A model generated the notes under the pieces. That model made no database searches. It was not told where the DNA came from and saw only the letters and a program-made list of their open reading frames with translations. This document shows positions 1 to 6,000 of a DNA stretch of 6,000 nucleotides, piece by piece. The stretch is taken from the NCBI GenBank assembly GCA_003503945.1, contig DOCD01000183.1, positions 1 to 6,000 of the forward strand. The letters run 5' to 3'. Numbering within the stretch: position 1 is the first letter of the stretch; each line of letters starts with the position of its first letter. A program made the position numbers and the translations under genes. This DNA comes from Clostridiales bacterium (lineage in GTDB: Bacteria > Bacillota > Clostridia > Christensenellales > Borkfalkiaceae).

Positions 1-326
1 ATAAGCGCGATAAACACGTAGTTTATAATCTTTTTCGGGAACCGCGACAAAAAATACGCACCGCACAATCCCCCCGCGACGCTGCCGAGCGCCGCGGGGA
101 TTATTACGTCCGCCGCGGCGTAGCCGTTGATAATATATATTACCGCGCTCGCGGCGCAAACCGGCGCGATTACGAAAATCGCGGTTGCGTGAGCGCGCTT
201 GTCGTCATAGCCGAGCATACCCTTTAAAAGCGGAACGGCAACCATGCCGCCTCCGCCGCCGAATAATCCGTTCACCGCGCCCGTAACAAGCCCCGCCGTA
301 AGTCTTTTCAGAAATTTAACCGTCAT
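1..326 (-). CDS. TauE/SafE (TSUP) family membrane transporter, N-terminal part
   Basis: The minus strand encodes 108 codons from an ATG at 326-324 with no stop before the left edge, so the C-terminus lies outside the window. The protein starts MTVKFLKRLTAGLVTG and continues into a glycine run, residues 23-27, followed by MVAVPLL. This first-helix pattern (G-x-[FL]-G-G-G-G-G-[ML]-x-x-V-P) is characteristic of the TauE/SafE sulfite/anion exporter family. The family's next conserved stretch is also visible: basic and small residues KRAHAT at 43-48 open the second helix. A third hydrophobic segment covers about residues 73-93. Family members are polytopic inner-membrane proteins linked to export of sulfite, sulfoacetate or other small anions; the substrate here cannot be told. 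Many Clostridia have half-size members of about 120 residues in pairs, so full or half size is open. A GGG run lies only 2 bases before the ATG, a tight RBS spacing. The gene is divergent from the large lipoprotein gene. Confidence 0.86.
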   Translation of the reverse strand, partial: MTVKFLKRLTAGLVTGAVNGLFGGGGGMVAVPLLKGMLGYDDKRAHATAIFVIAPVCAASAVIYIINGYAAADVIIPAALGSVAGGLCGAYFLSRFPKKIINYVFIAL

Positions 327-349
327 AACCCTTTACTTTATACTTTACT

Positions 350-378
350 TTATTATTAGTTTAAGCAATTAAGGTAAA
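350..378 (-). promoter_or_regulatory. Candidate promoter for the leftward transporter gene
   Basis: On the minus strand, TTTACC (378-373) is followed after 17 bases by TAATAA (355-350), about 25 bases before the transporter ATG. The match to the -35/-10 consensus is partial. The surrounding DNA is so AT-rich that chance matches are expected. This is the best-placed candidate rather than a confident call. Confidence 0.2.
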
Positions 379-399
379 AATAATAAAAAATTTTAGCCG

Positions 400-444
400 T
401 TGCGGGCGAAAATGCTTGCGTATAATAAGCTTTTATATTAAAAT
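400..444 (+). promoter_or_regulatory. Candidate promoter region for the large lipoprotein gene
   Basis: A perfect -10 hexamer TATAAT stands at 421-426, with TTGCGG at 400-405 upstream, but the 15-base spacer is short. An alternative pair with an ideal 17-base spacer is TTGCGT (416-421) and TAAAAT (439-444). Either would give a leader of roughly 30-55 bases before the ATG at 480. The short GC-richer stretch at 395-420 stands out from the AT-rich surroundings. Which pair is used cannot be decided from sequence alone. Confidence 0.4.
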
Positions 445-465
445 GTTATGGTACGATTATTTATT

Positions 466-470
466 AAGGA
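466..470 (+). promoter_or_regulatory. Ribosome binding site of the large lipoprotein gene
   Basis: AAGGA, 9 bases before the ATG at 480, matches the anti-Shine-Dalgarno sequence. It supports the first Met over the internal Met11 (codon at 510), which has no comparable site upstream. Confidence 0.75.
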
Positions 471-479
471 TAATACACT

Positions 480-578
480 ATGTCAAGAAATTACTCAAAC
501 AAACGCAGAATGAAATACGTTTTGCTGGCGCTTACCTGCGCAGCGTCGTTTACCTTTACGGGGCTTGCCGCCGCGTGT
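480..578 (+). other. Predicted lipoprotein signal peptide (residues 1-33)
   Basis: A basic N-region (RR at 9-10, K12) precedes a hydrophobic core at 13-30 and then GLAAA-Cys33, followed by a charged, Asp/Lys-rich linker. Residues -3 to -1 before the Cys are all Ala, whereas the classical lipobox prefers Leu at -3; Leu29 sits one position too early. Lipidation at Cys33 is therefore likely but not certain. If it does not occur, the segment could act as an ordinary Sec signal peptide or an uncleaved anchor. Confidence 0.78.
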
Positions 579-3500
579 AAGGACAACCCGAGCGAAGACG
601 ACGACCCGAAAAAGACTTCGAAAGAGGATACTCAGCTTCTTAAAAACGGCAATTTCGAGTTCTTTACGGTACCCGATAAGAAAGACGGCGAAAACGCGCC
701 CGTCTATCTCATAAATTCACCCACAAGCTGGACGCACGGCGGAACCTCCTCCTATACGATGTCCGGCATAATAGGCACGTCGGAAACCGCCTGGGGCAAA
801 ATTACCGAACCCAAGACGGATACCTCGATGGGCATTATCGAAAAGCTGAACTACAACAACAGCCTCGACTCCTCCGCGAACAACTACAAGACCGAATACG
901 TTGATTACAACGGAATGAAAGCGAGCGATTTGCTGTACAAAAACAGCTACAACGCGATAAAGTACGACGAGGACAAGGATAAAGACGAGGACGACAAGGA
1001 AAACGGCGATATAACCGAGGACGAAGCCAAAGAGTTTATCGAAAACCCCGGCACGCACTACAACGTACAGAAGAAAGCCGACGGAAAGTACTTCTATATG
1101 GACGGCGACACCGAAACCGAAGTTTTCGTAGACGACAACGGCGACTACTTCTTCGACAAGGAATTCAAAAAGCCTTTCTCGCACGTTTTAATGCTGCATA
1201 ACTACGCTACCGACCATAACGGGATTTCGCAGAAGTACACCTCCGTTTCGGTAGATTTGCCCGCGAACACCGCGGCGGAAATTTCCGTTTGGGTAAAGAC
1301 TAACTATCTCTACTTCTCGCAGGGTAAAACGGTCAGTCAGGACAGGGGCGCGAACATAACCGTTACGCAGACTATCGGCAGCACCACAATAGACCCGCTC
1401 GTAATTTCCTGCATAAACACCGAAAAAATCAACCCCAAGCCCGAAAGCGGCGAGTGGAAAAACAACGGCTGGGTGGAATACACCGTTTACGTGAACGCCT
1501 GCGACTTTGCATCGAGCACGATTTCAATAGAACTCGGTCTCGGCGAGTCGAGCTACAACGTGGAGGGCTACGCCTTCTTCGACGACGTTTCGGTTAAAAA
1601 GCTCGGCGACCTCGAGGACGGAAGCTATAAAGAAAACAAGGACAAAATACACGTCGTAGACGCGGCGAACAAGATTGACGCGGACGCAAAGTGCGACCTT
1701 GCGAGCGAAAAGGACGAAAAGATTTTCAAGGCGGACACCTACACCCGCAACGGCGAGCTTATTGACGGACGTTTTTCGAAAAACTTCCACTATTTCGTAG
1801 ACCTTGCTTCGAGGGCGGAGCATAACGACGTGGTATTTGCCACCGGCGAAACGCCAGTAACTGCGGGACTTACTGCGGACGCGGACAATTACGTCAGCTC
1901 GGACAAGCTCGAAGCTACCGTTTCACCCGAAATAACCAAGAAAAATTCGGGTACGAAGCTTCCCAAAGACTTTAAGGCAATAGACACCTCCTCGGATATG
2001 CTGCTCGTACAGAAAGCGGGCGAACAGTTTACGGGCGCCTACGCAGGCAGACTGAACGACGCGCTTTCAAGCGCAAAGGATTTGCCCAACGTAAACGGCG
2101 CTGCCGACAACAACGTTTTGGTGATGCTTTCGGCTTACGGCGCGGCTTACACCTCCTCCTTTACCCTTTCGATAGAGGGCGAAACGAACACGATAGTTTC
2201 CTTCTGGGTAAAGACCTCGGATATGGACGGCAGCACGGCGGCAACAATCAAAATTACCGAAAACGGCAAAAAAGCCAACACTTCCAGCATAACGCTCGAC
2301 TCCACCAACAAGTCGACCGATATCGGCACCGAGGAAAACGAAAAGGATATTTTCGAGGGCTGGGTACAGTGCTTTTTCTTTGTAAAGAACGAAACGGAAG
2401 AAAAAGCCCATTTCACGGTTGATTTCAGCTTCGGCAACACAACAATAAAGGATACCAAAGTAAACGCTTATAAGGCGGGCTGGGTCGCGCTTGCGAATAT
2501 GCAGACGATGGAAGACGTCGACAAGAAGATTTTCGGCTACACCGGCAGCGGCGATTACAGCGCCTCGCTTACGATAACCGAAGACGAAAAGGGTAAAACC
2601 AGCGTATTCGACGAGGCTTACGGCAGCCAGAAACACGAAATCGAAAACGATATGGTTACCCCCTCCACCTACACGGGCGTGAACGGCGGAAGCTCGTCGA
2701 TAGTCAACAACGGGCACGTATCCATTCCCTTCGACGATTTCAATAAGAACGAAAACGCGGGGCTTATCAACAAAGAATTCTTTGACAATTACGCCGACAG
2801 AACAAGCTGGTACGAAGGGCTTTTGAATAAATTCGACGTCAGCGACAAGAGCGCTTCCGCTGCCGCCGCCGCGTGGGAAAAGATTTTCGGCAAAACCTCG
2901 ATACAGCCCTTACTCATAGTAAATAAAGATAGAAACGACTACGTAGTCGAAAAAGGGCTTTCGCAGGAAGCATTCGAAAAGAACCCCGCCGCTTACTATA
3001 TAATGAACGACGACGGCAACTTTGAAAAGCTTACCTCCGACGCTAAGTTCGACGAGGAAGAAACCTATTACAGCCCGAAAGACGTGCTCAACTACGGATT
3101 TATCGGCGCAAGCAAAACCGTATCGGCGAACAGCTACGCTACGGTAAGCGTAAAGGTCAAGGTCAGCGAAGGCGCGGTTGCGTACGTATACCTTACGAAT
3201 ACCGACGCAGGTAAAAAGGTTGTCGACTTCGGCGCGCCCGTCCTCTCCTTCTTCTACGACGTAGACGGCAACGTGCTCAAAGCAGAGCCTCAGAGCGACT
3301 GGTCGCACACCGAACAGGTTGAAAACGTGCTTTACAGACTGCGCGACGACGGGCTTTACGAAGATAAAGACGGAAAGCTGTTTGCTAACACCTATAACCT
3401 TATTGAAACGTACGTCAACGACGAAGTCAAGTACTTTGACGAGGACGGCAACGAAGTGCTGTTCGACAGACTCGTAAAGGGCGAAAGCTATTACAACTCG

Positions 3501-4715
3501 GCAGACAAGTCGACAAGGAAGCTTTTGAACCACTTCCTCGAAAACAGCGACGGCGTGAGAGTATTCGAGTACAAAGACGGCAATTATTATTATATTGTAG
3601 ACAACAAGACGCAGGAAACGGCTATTACCCCCTTCGATAAAGCGTATGCGAGATACGATTTCACCGACGTTGAAGAGAACGAAATGATGGTGAAAATCGA
3701 CGGCAACGAAGCGGGCGTTGCGGGCAAGTGGATAACGGTCAACTTCATACTGCACGCGGGCAGCGCAAGCAAGGGCTACCGTCTGGAGCTTTGGAGCGGC
3801 GAACGCGAAAAAACCCACACCGCAGGCAACGAAGCGGGCGGCGTGGTGCTCTTCGATTACAGCTACACCAATATCTCCGACGACGCGTTGATGAAGGAAT
3901 ACGAAAACGAAGTTATAAGAGAATACCGCAAGCTGCTTATAGGCAAAGTTGACAACTTCGACTCTTCGACGGAAAACATCAGCTACTACGAGGACCTTGC
4001 CGAAAAGCTTATCGTGGAAGGCAAGCTGAACAAGTCGGATATAGAGAACAACGAAATACTCAGCAATTACGTTGCGCACTACTACACTTACAGCTTCTAC
4101 GACTCGGAAGCATTCCGTCCCTTCAATAAGAATACGGCGGACGAAACCGAGCTCGGCTACAACTATTCGATTAACGATTACTCCGAATCGCTTGCGTACT
4201 TCAAGGTTACAGACGAAAACAAGGTTACAGGCGAAAATACGATTTCCGTATTTGCGGACTACGCGACGGTCGACCAGTCGATTACCATGAACACCGTCGA
4301 CGGTGACGACGACGATGACAATACGGACGACGAGGAAAAGACCGATTCGTCGGTATGGCTGCTCGTATCCTCCATTCTTCTCGTAATCGCGATGCTGTTT
4401 GCAATGGTTTCCTTAATGGTAAGAGATTTGTTGAAGAAGAAACGCCGCAACAAGGCATACGGAAACAACAACTACAAGAAAAACCAAACGAACCGCTATA
4501 TGAAGAAGCTCGGCGTTCAGAAGGAGCACATCGAAGAAGTTGACCCCGACAAGGTCGCCGAGGTTGAACCCGAAGCAGAAGCCGAAGAGGTTTCCGAGGT
4601 TGAGCCCGAAGCAGATGCCGAAGAGATAACCGAGGTTGAGCCCGAAGCCGAAGCCGAAGAGGTTTCCGAGGTTGAGCCCGAAGCCGAAGACAAAAACGAC
4701 GGCGACGAGCAATAA
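480..4715 (+). CDS. Giant modular surface lipoprotein with C-terminal membrane anchor
   Basis: Function unknown; I do not recognise a named family for the whole protein. The 1411 residues begin with a lipoprotein-type signal peptide (Cys33 after GLAAA). Three diverged jelly-roll modules follow, at about residues 53-374, 507-680 and 810-1130. Module 1 has the CBM4/9 or CenC-like signature: it opens with LLKNGNFEF, has a central ISVWVKT strand, and closes with AFFDDVSV. Modules 2 and 3 repeat parts of it. Acidic and Asp-Gly-aromatic segments interrupt modules 1 and 3. The end is an Asp-rich stalk (1274-1289), a helix (1292-1314), a basic cluster (KKKRRNK, 1319-1325) and an acidic repeat tail. 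The topology implies an outer-face body with a cytoplasmic tail of about 97 residues. No catalytic motif, LPXTG sorting signal, dockerin or SLH motif is visible. Binding of glycan or another surface ligand is inference. The start is fixed by AAGGA at 466-470. The gene is monocistronic: a divergent neighbour lies upstream and a terminator lies 9 bases past the stop. Confidence 0.95.
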   Translation: MSRNYSNKRRMKYVLLALTCAASFTFTGLAAACKDNPSEDDDPKKTSKEDTQLLKNGNFEFFTVPDKKDGENAPVYLINSPTSWTHGGTSSYTMSGIIGTSETAWGKITEPKTDTSMGIIEKLNYNNSLDSSANNYKTEYVDYNGMKASDLLYKNSYNAIKYDEDKDKDEDDKENGDITEDEAKEFIENPGTHYNVQKKADGKYFYMDGDTETEVFVDDNGDYFFDKEFKKPFSHVLMLHNYATDHNGISQKYTSVSVDLPANTAAEISVWVKTNYLYFSQGKTVSQDRGANITVTQTIGSTTIDPLVISCINTEKINPKPESGEWKNNGWVEYTVYVNACDFASSTISIELGLGESSYNVEGYAFFDDVSVKKLGDLEDGSYKENKDKIHVVDAANKIDADAKCDLASEKDEKIFKADTYTRNGELIDGRFSKNFHYFVDLASRAEHNDVVFATGETPVTAGLTADADNYVSSDKLEATVSPEITKKNSGTKLPKDFKAIDTSSDMLLVQKAGEQFTGAYAGRLNDALSSAKDLPNVNGAADNNVLVMLSAYGAAYTSSFTLSIEGETNTIVSFWVKTSDMDGSTAATIKITENGKKANTSSITLDSTNKSTDIGTEENEKDIFEGWVQCFFFVKNETEEKAHFTVDFSFGNTTIKDTKVNAYKAGWVALANMQTMEDVDKKIFGYTGSGDYSASLTITEDEKGKTSVFDEAYGSQKHEIENDMVTPSTYTGVNGGSSSIVNNGHVSIPFDDFNKNENAGLINKEFFDNYADRTSWYEGLLNKFDVSDKSASAAAAAWEKIFGKTSIQPLLIVNKDRNDYVVEKGLSQEAFEKNPAAYYIMNDDGNFEKLTSDAKFDEEETYYSPKDVLNYGFIGASKTVSANSYATVSVKVKVSEGAVAYVYLTNTDAGKKVVDFGAPVLSFFYDVDGNVLKAEPQSDWSHTEQVENVLYRLRDDGLYEDKDGKLFANTYNLIETYVNDEVKYFDEDGNEVLFDRLVKGESYYNSADKSTRKLLNHFLENSDGVRVFEYKDGNYYYIVDNKTQETAITPFDKAYARYDFTDVEENEMMVKIDGNEAGVAGKWITVNFILHAGSASKGYRLELWSGEREKTHTAGNEAGGVVLFDYSYTNISDDALMKEYENEVIREYRKLLIGKVDNFDSSTENISYYEDLAEKLIVEGKLNKSDIENNEILSNYVAHYYTYSFYDSEAFRPFNKNTADETELGYNYSINDYSESLAYFKVTDENKVTGENTISVFADYATVDQSITMNTVDGDDDDDNTDDEEKTDSSVWLLVSSILLVIAMLFAMVSLMVRDLLKKKRRNKAYGNNNYKKNQTNRYMKKLGVQKEHIEEVDPDKVAEVEPEAEAEEVSEVEPEADAEEITEVEPEAEAEEVSEVEPEAEDKNDGDEQ
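636..1601 (+). other. Jelly-roll module 1, CBM4/9 (CenC)-like, residues 53-374
   Basis: The module opens with LLKNGNFEF (53-61), and W84 follows a Ser-Pro-Thr. A strand VLML (236-239) leads to the central ISVWVKT strand (W271), a GWVEYTVYV strand (W331), and the closing AFFDDVSV (365-372). This order (N-G-x-F-E start, W-V-K-T middle, F-D-D-V end) is typical of CBM4/9-type folds, which bind polysaccharides in characterised proteins. An insertion from about residue 163 to 234, very rich in Asp, Glu and Lys, makes it roughly 320 residues, about twice the usual 130-170. Ligand unknown. Confidence 0.65.
1998..2519 (+). other. Jelly-roll module 2, diverged copy, residues about 507-680
   Basis: The series VLVMLSA (546-552), VSFWVKT (W576) and EGWVQCFFFV (W628) lines up with VLML, ISVWVKT and GWVEYTVYV of module 1 in the same order and similar spacing. 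The closing strand is AGWVALANMQ (W668), where the expected F-D-D-V is replaced. There is no acidic insertion, so this copy is the compact form. Assignment rests on internal similarity, not on a database match. Confidence 0.55.
2907..3869 (+). other. Jelly-roll module 3, diverged copy with insertions, residues about 810-1130
   Basis: PLLIVNK (810-816) corresponds to the VLML strand of module 1. After an insertion, the strand ATVSVKVKV (887-895) takes the place of ISVWVKT, but without its Trp. After a second long insertion, GKWITVNFIL (W1084) corresponds to GWVEYTVYV, and VVLFDYSY (1122-1128) corresponds to the closing AFFDDVSV. The insertions carry several Asp-Gly-aromatic hairpin-like segments. 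Boundaries are approximate. Confidence 0.5.
4353..4421 (+). other. C-terminal transmembrane helix of the lipoprotein (residues 1292-1314)
   Basis: Twenty-three residues, VWLLVSS to VSLMV, contain no charged side chain and are mostly Leu, Val, Ile, Met and Ala. An Asp-rich stretch precedes them (1274-1289). R1315 and the cluster KKKRRNK (1319-1325) follow. By the positive-inside rule the N-side is outside and the following tail is cytoplasmic. Confidence 0.9.
4560..4691 (+). repeat. 36-bp tandem repeat encoding an acidic 12-residue unit, 3.7 copies
   Basis: Copies run 4560-4595, 4596-4631, 4632-4667 and a 24-base partial copy at 4668-4691. They encode EVEPEAEAEEVS, EVEPEADAEEIT, EVEPEAEAEEVS and EVEPEAED. 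Copies 1 and 3 differ at 2 of 36 bases; copy 2 differs from each of them at 5; the partial copy differs from copy 3 at 1 of 24. The repeat forms most of the protein's predicted cytoplasmic end. The high similarity, including at third codon positions, points to recent expansion by slippage or recombination. Confidence 0.95.
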
Positions 4716-4724
4716 AGACGAATA

Positions 4725-4758
4725 AAAAAACAGTTCCGTTTTTACGGAACTGTTTTTT
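4725..4758. terminator. Bidirectional Rho-independent terminator between convergent genes
   Basis: This is a perfect 15-base inverted repeat (arms 4725-4739 and 4744-4758) around a TTTT loop. The core stem CAGTTCCGT/ACGGAACTG is flanked by an A run on the left and a T run on the right, so either strand gives a hairpin followed by a U tract. It starts 9 bases after the stop of the lipoprotein gene and ends 8 bases before the stop of the methyltransferase gene. It should serve both. Confidence 0.93.
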
Positions 4759-4766
4759 ATTACGCG

Positions 4767-6000
4767 TTAAATCCTGACGCCCTTCGGCAATTTGTTTTTA
4801 GCAACCCCGTCCGATACCTTGCACCAGCCCAACGGATATCCCTTATACAGCACGAGCCTGTAACCCTTTTCGTTTGAGGAACAGCCGAACGTGTAGCCTT
4901 TCAGAAAGTTTACGGCGGTTTGTTCGTCGACTTCTACCCCGTTCGCCTGCCCCTTTTCAAGGCACATAGCGAGCGAATGGTCGGGCTCGAAACGGTTGCC
5001 CGTCACCTCGCCCAGTCTTACGCCCGCGCGAAGTGTCTGCACGGAGGTTTTGGGCATATCGTTCGGCAGCGAGTACAGCGTCCGCCCGACGAAGTGCAGA
5101 TTTTCGAAAACTAAACCAAGATTTTCCTTTTCCCATTGCCTGTACAAGCAAAGCCCCGCCCTGTCGGCAGCGGGCTTTAAAAGCGGCATATCCCGCCTTT
5201 CGCCCGAAAGCTTTTCGAGGACGGCGCAGAAATGCCCCTCGCCGCGAACCTCGTGCGGGTACAGCCTTTGCTCGGAAACGAGCTTCAACGGATAGGCTTT
5301 GAGCGCCGCTGCAATCTGCTCCTCGTTTTCCTCGGGTGAGAACGTGCAAGTCGAGTACACCATTCTGCCGCCGACGGCGAGCATTTTGACCGCGCTTTGC
5401 AATATTTTACTTTGACGTACGGCGCACGCCTTAACGTTTTCAAGGCTCCACTCGCCTACCGCCGCCCGTTCCTTTTTGAACATTCCCTCGCCCGAGCACG
5501 GCGCGTCGACGAGGATTTTATCGAAGTAACCGCAAAACTCCTCTGCAAGCTTTTCGGGCGGCGCGCACGTGACGACGGCGTTTTTAACGCCCAGCCTTTC
5601 GACGTTGGACGAAAGTATTTTCGCCCGCGGGAAATTGATTTCGTTGAGCACCAGAACGCCGCCTCCGCACATATCCGCGGCGAGCTGCGTGCCCTTGCCG
5701 CCGGGCGCGGAGCATAAGTCGAGCACCCTTTCGCCCGAAGCCGCTTCAAGCTTCGGCGCGGCGCACATTGCCGACGGCTCCTGCACGTAATAGAGCCCCG
5801 CCGCGTGGTAAACCGTTTTACCGAGCCCGTCGCAGGCGGTATAAAAGCCGTTTTCCGCCCACGGAACCCGTTCGAGAGGAAATGGTGAAATTTTTTTGAA
5901 TTCGTCTGCGGAAATTTTAAGCGTGTTTACGCGCAGGGCGCGTTCGGGCGGCGACAGGTAGCTCGCCTCGAAAGCCGCATAATCCTTTCCGAGCATGGCT
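4767..6000 (-). CDS. rsmF: RsmF-type 16S rRNA (cytosine-C5) methyltransferase, N-terminus cut
   Basis: An RsmB/NOP (NOL1/NOP2/Sun) family enzyme that uses S-adenosylmethionine to make 5-methylcytosine in rRNA. In E. coli, RsmF modifies C1407 of 16S rRNA; the exact site here is not known. Counting from the first Met in the window (5996-5994): LRVNTLKIS (21-29) is the N-terminal motif, VLDLCSAPGGKG (91-102) is SAM motif I, DAPCSGEGMFK (164-174) is motif IV with Cys167, and YSTCTFSPEENE (214-225) is motif VI with the catalytic nucleophile Cys217. The C-terminal extension, ending in LGWCKVSDG and NKLPKGVR, is the RsmF PUA-like region and separates it from plain RsmB. Both catalytic cysteines are intact. 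The reading frame stays open to the right edge. Known members carry about 15-20 residues before the motif matching MLGKDYAAFEASY, so the true start is probably outside. It is convergent with the lipoprotein gene. Confidence 0.93.
   Translation of the reverse strand, partial: AMLGKDYAAFEASYLSPPERALRVNTLKISADEFKKISPFPLERVPWAENGFYTACDGLGKTVYHAAGLYYVQEPSAMCAAPKLEAASGERVLDLCSAPGGKGTQLAADMCGGGVLVLNEINFPRAKILSSNVERLGVKNAVVTCAPPEKLAEEFCGYFDKILVDAPCSGEGMFKKERAAVGEWSLENVKACAVRQSKILQSAVKMLAVGGRMVYSTCTFSPEENEEQIAAALKAYPLKLVSEQRLYPHEVRGEGHFCAVLEKLSGERRDMPLLKPAADRAGLCLYRQWEKENLGLVFENLHFVGRTLYSLPNDMPKTSVQTLRAGVRLGEVTGNRFEPDHSLAMCLEKGQANGVEVDEQTAVNFLKGYTFGCSSNEKGYRLVLYKGYPLGWCKVSDGVAKNKLPKGVRI

Noticed and set aside
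327..479. Riboswitch, small RNA or T-box leader in the divergent gap
   Set aside because: Only 153 AT-rich bases are available, divided between two start regions, and I see no stable long stem or conserved motif.
963..1013. Possible EF-hand or dockerin-type calcium loop in the D-x-D-K-D run
   Set aside because: The run lacks the D-x-[DN]-x-D-G spacing with a following hydrophobic residue and terminal Glu, and no paired dockerin repeat is present. Low-complexity acidic sequence is the simpler reading.
2910..4079. A long open frame (389 codons) on the minus strand opposite the lipoprotein gene
   Set aside because: It is Val/Phe/Arg-rich, has no recognisable motif or RBS, and exactly overlays the well-supported plus-strand gene. 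The Asp/Asn/Glu-rich codons of that gene (GAC, AAC, GAA) rarely make stops in this reverse frame, so it is a composition artefact. The same applies to the open frames at 717-1184, 1524-1823, 2067-2717 and 4413-4712.
4560..4691. CRISPR-like or IS-end repeats
   Set aside because: The repeats are directly adjacent without spacers, in frame within a coding sequence, and encode a regular acidic peptide.
4996..5302. Plus-strand open frames opposite the methyltransferase gene
   Set aside because: They lie within a gene with intact catalytic motifs on the other strand, are Arg/Pro/Ser-rich, and have no RBS or family resemblance.
1..6000. tRNA, rRNA, insertion sequence, phage or defence genes
   Set aside because: No tRNA-like clover leaf, rRNA motif, transposase or integrase motif, or terminal inverted repeats were seen on either strand. 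Almost all of the window is covered by three coding regions.

Overview
The window reads as chromosomal DNA of a Gram-positive, Clostridia-like bacterium. Coding regions have medium GC, the gaps between genes are AT-rich, the ribosome binding sites are of AAGGA type, and the central gene encodes a very large lipoprotein. The lipoprotein's N-terminal leader (two basic patches, hydrophobic core, Ala-Ala-Ala-Cys) and its C-terminal end (one membrane helix, then a Lys/Arg cluster and an acidic tail) resemble those of large secreted proteins in uncultured gut Clostridia, such as the Christensenellales/Borkfalkia-type lineages. That placement is inference, not proof.

Layout from left to right: (1) positions 1-326, minus strand, the N-terminal 108 codons of a TauE/SafE (TSUP) family membrane transporter that runs off the left edge; (2) 327-479, an AT-rich divergent intergenic region carrying both start regions, a clear RBS for the rightward gene and candidate promoters; (3) 480-4715, plus strand, one 1411-residue predicted lipoprotein that fills most of the window, with three diverged jelly-roll (CBM4/9- or CenC-like) modules carrying acidic insertions, an Asp-rich stalk, one C-terminal transmembrane helix and a Glu-rich tail built of 12-residue tandem repeats; (4) 4716-4766, a short convergent gap occupied by a perfect inverted repeat that should terminate transcription from both sides; (5) 4767-6000, minus strand, an RsmF-type rRNA m5C methyltransferase of the RsmB/NOP family, complete at its C-terminus but probably truncated at its N-terminus by the right edge.

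The three genes do not look like one operon. The first two are divergent, the last two are convergent and separated by a shared terminator, and their inferred jobs (anion or sulfur-compound export, surface binding, ribosome modification) are unrelated. The methyltransferase and the transporter are ordinary. The item worth attention is the giant protein. It appears to be anchored twice, by a lipid at its N-terminus and a membrane helix at its C-terminus. Its repeated binding-type modules are interrupted by short Asp-Gly-aromatic segments, and it has no recognisable catalytic domain.
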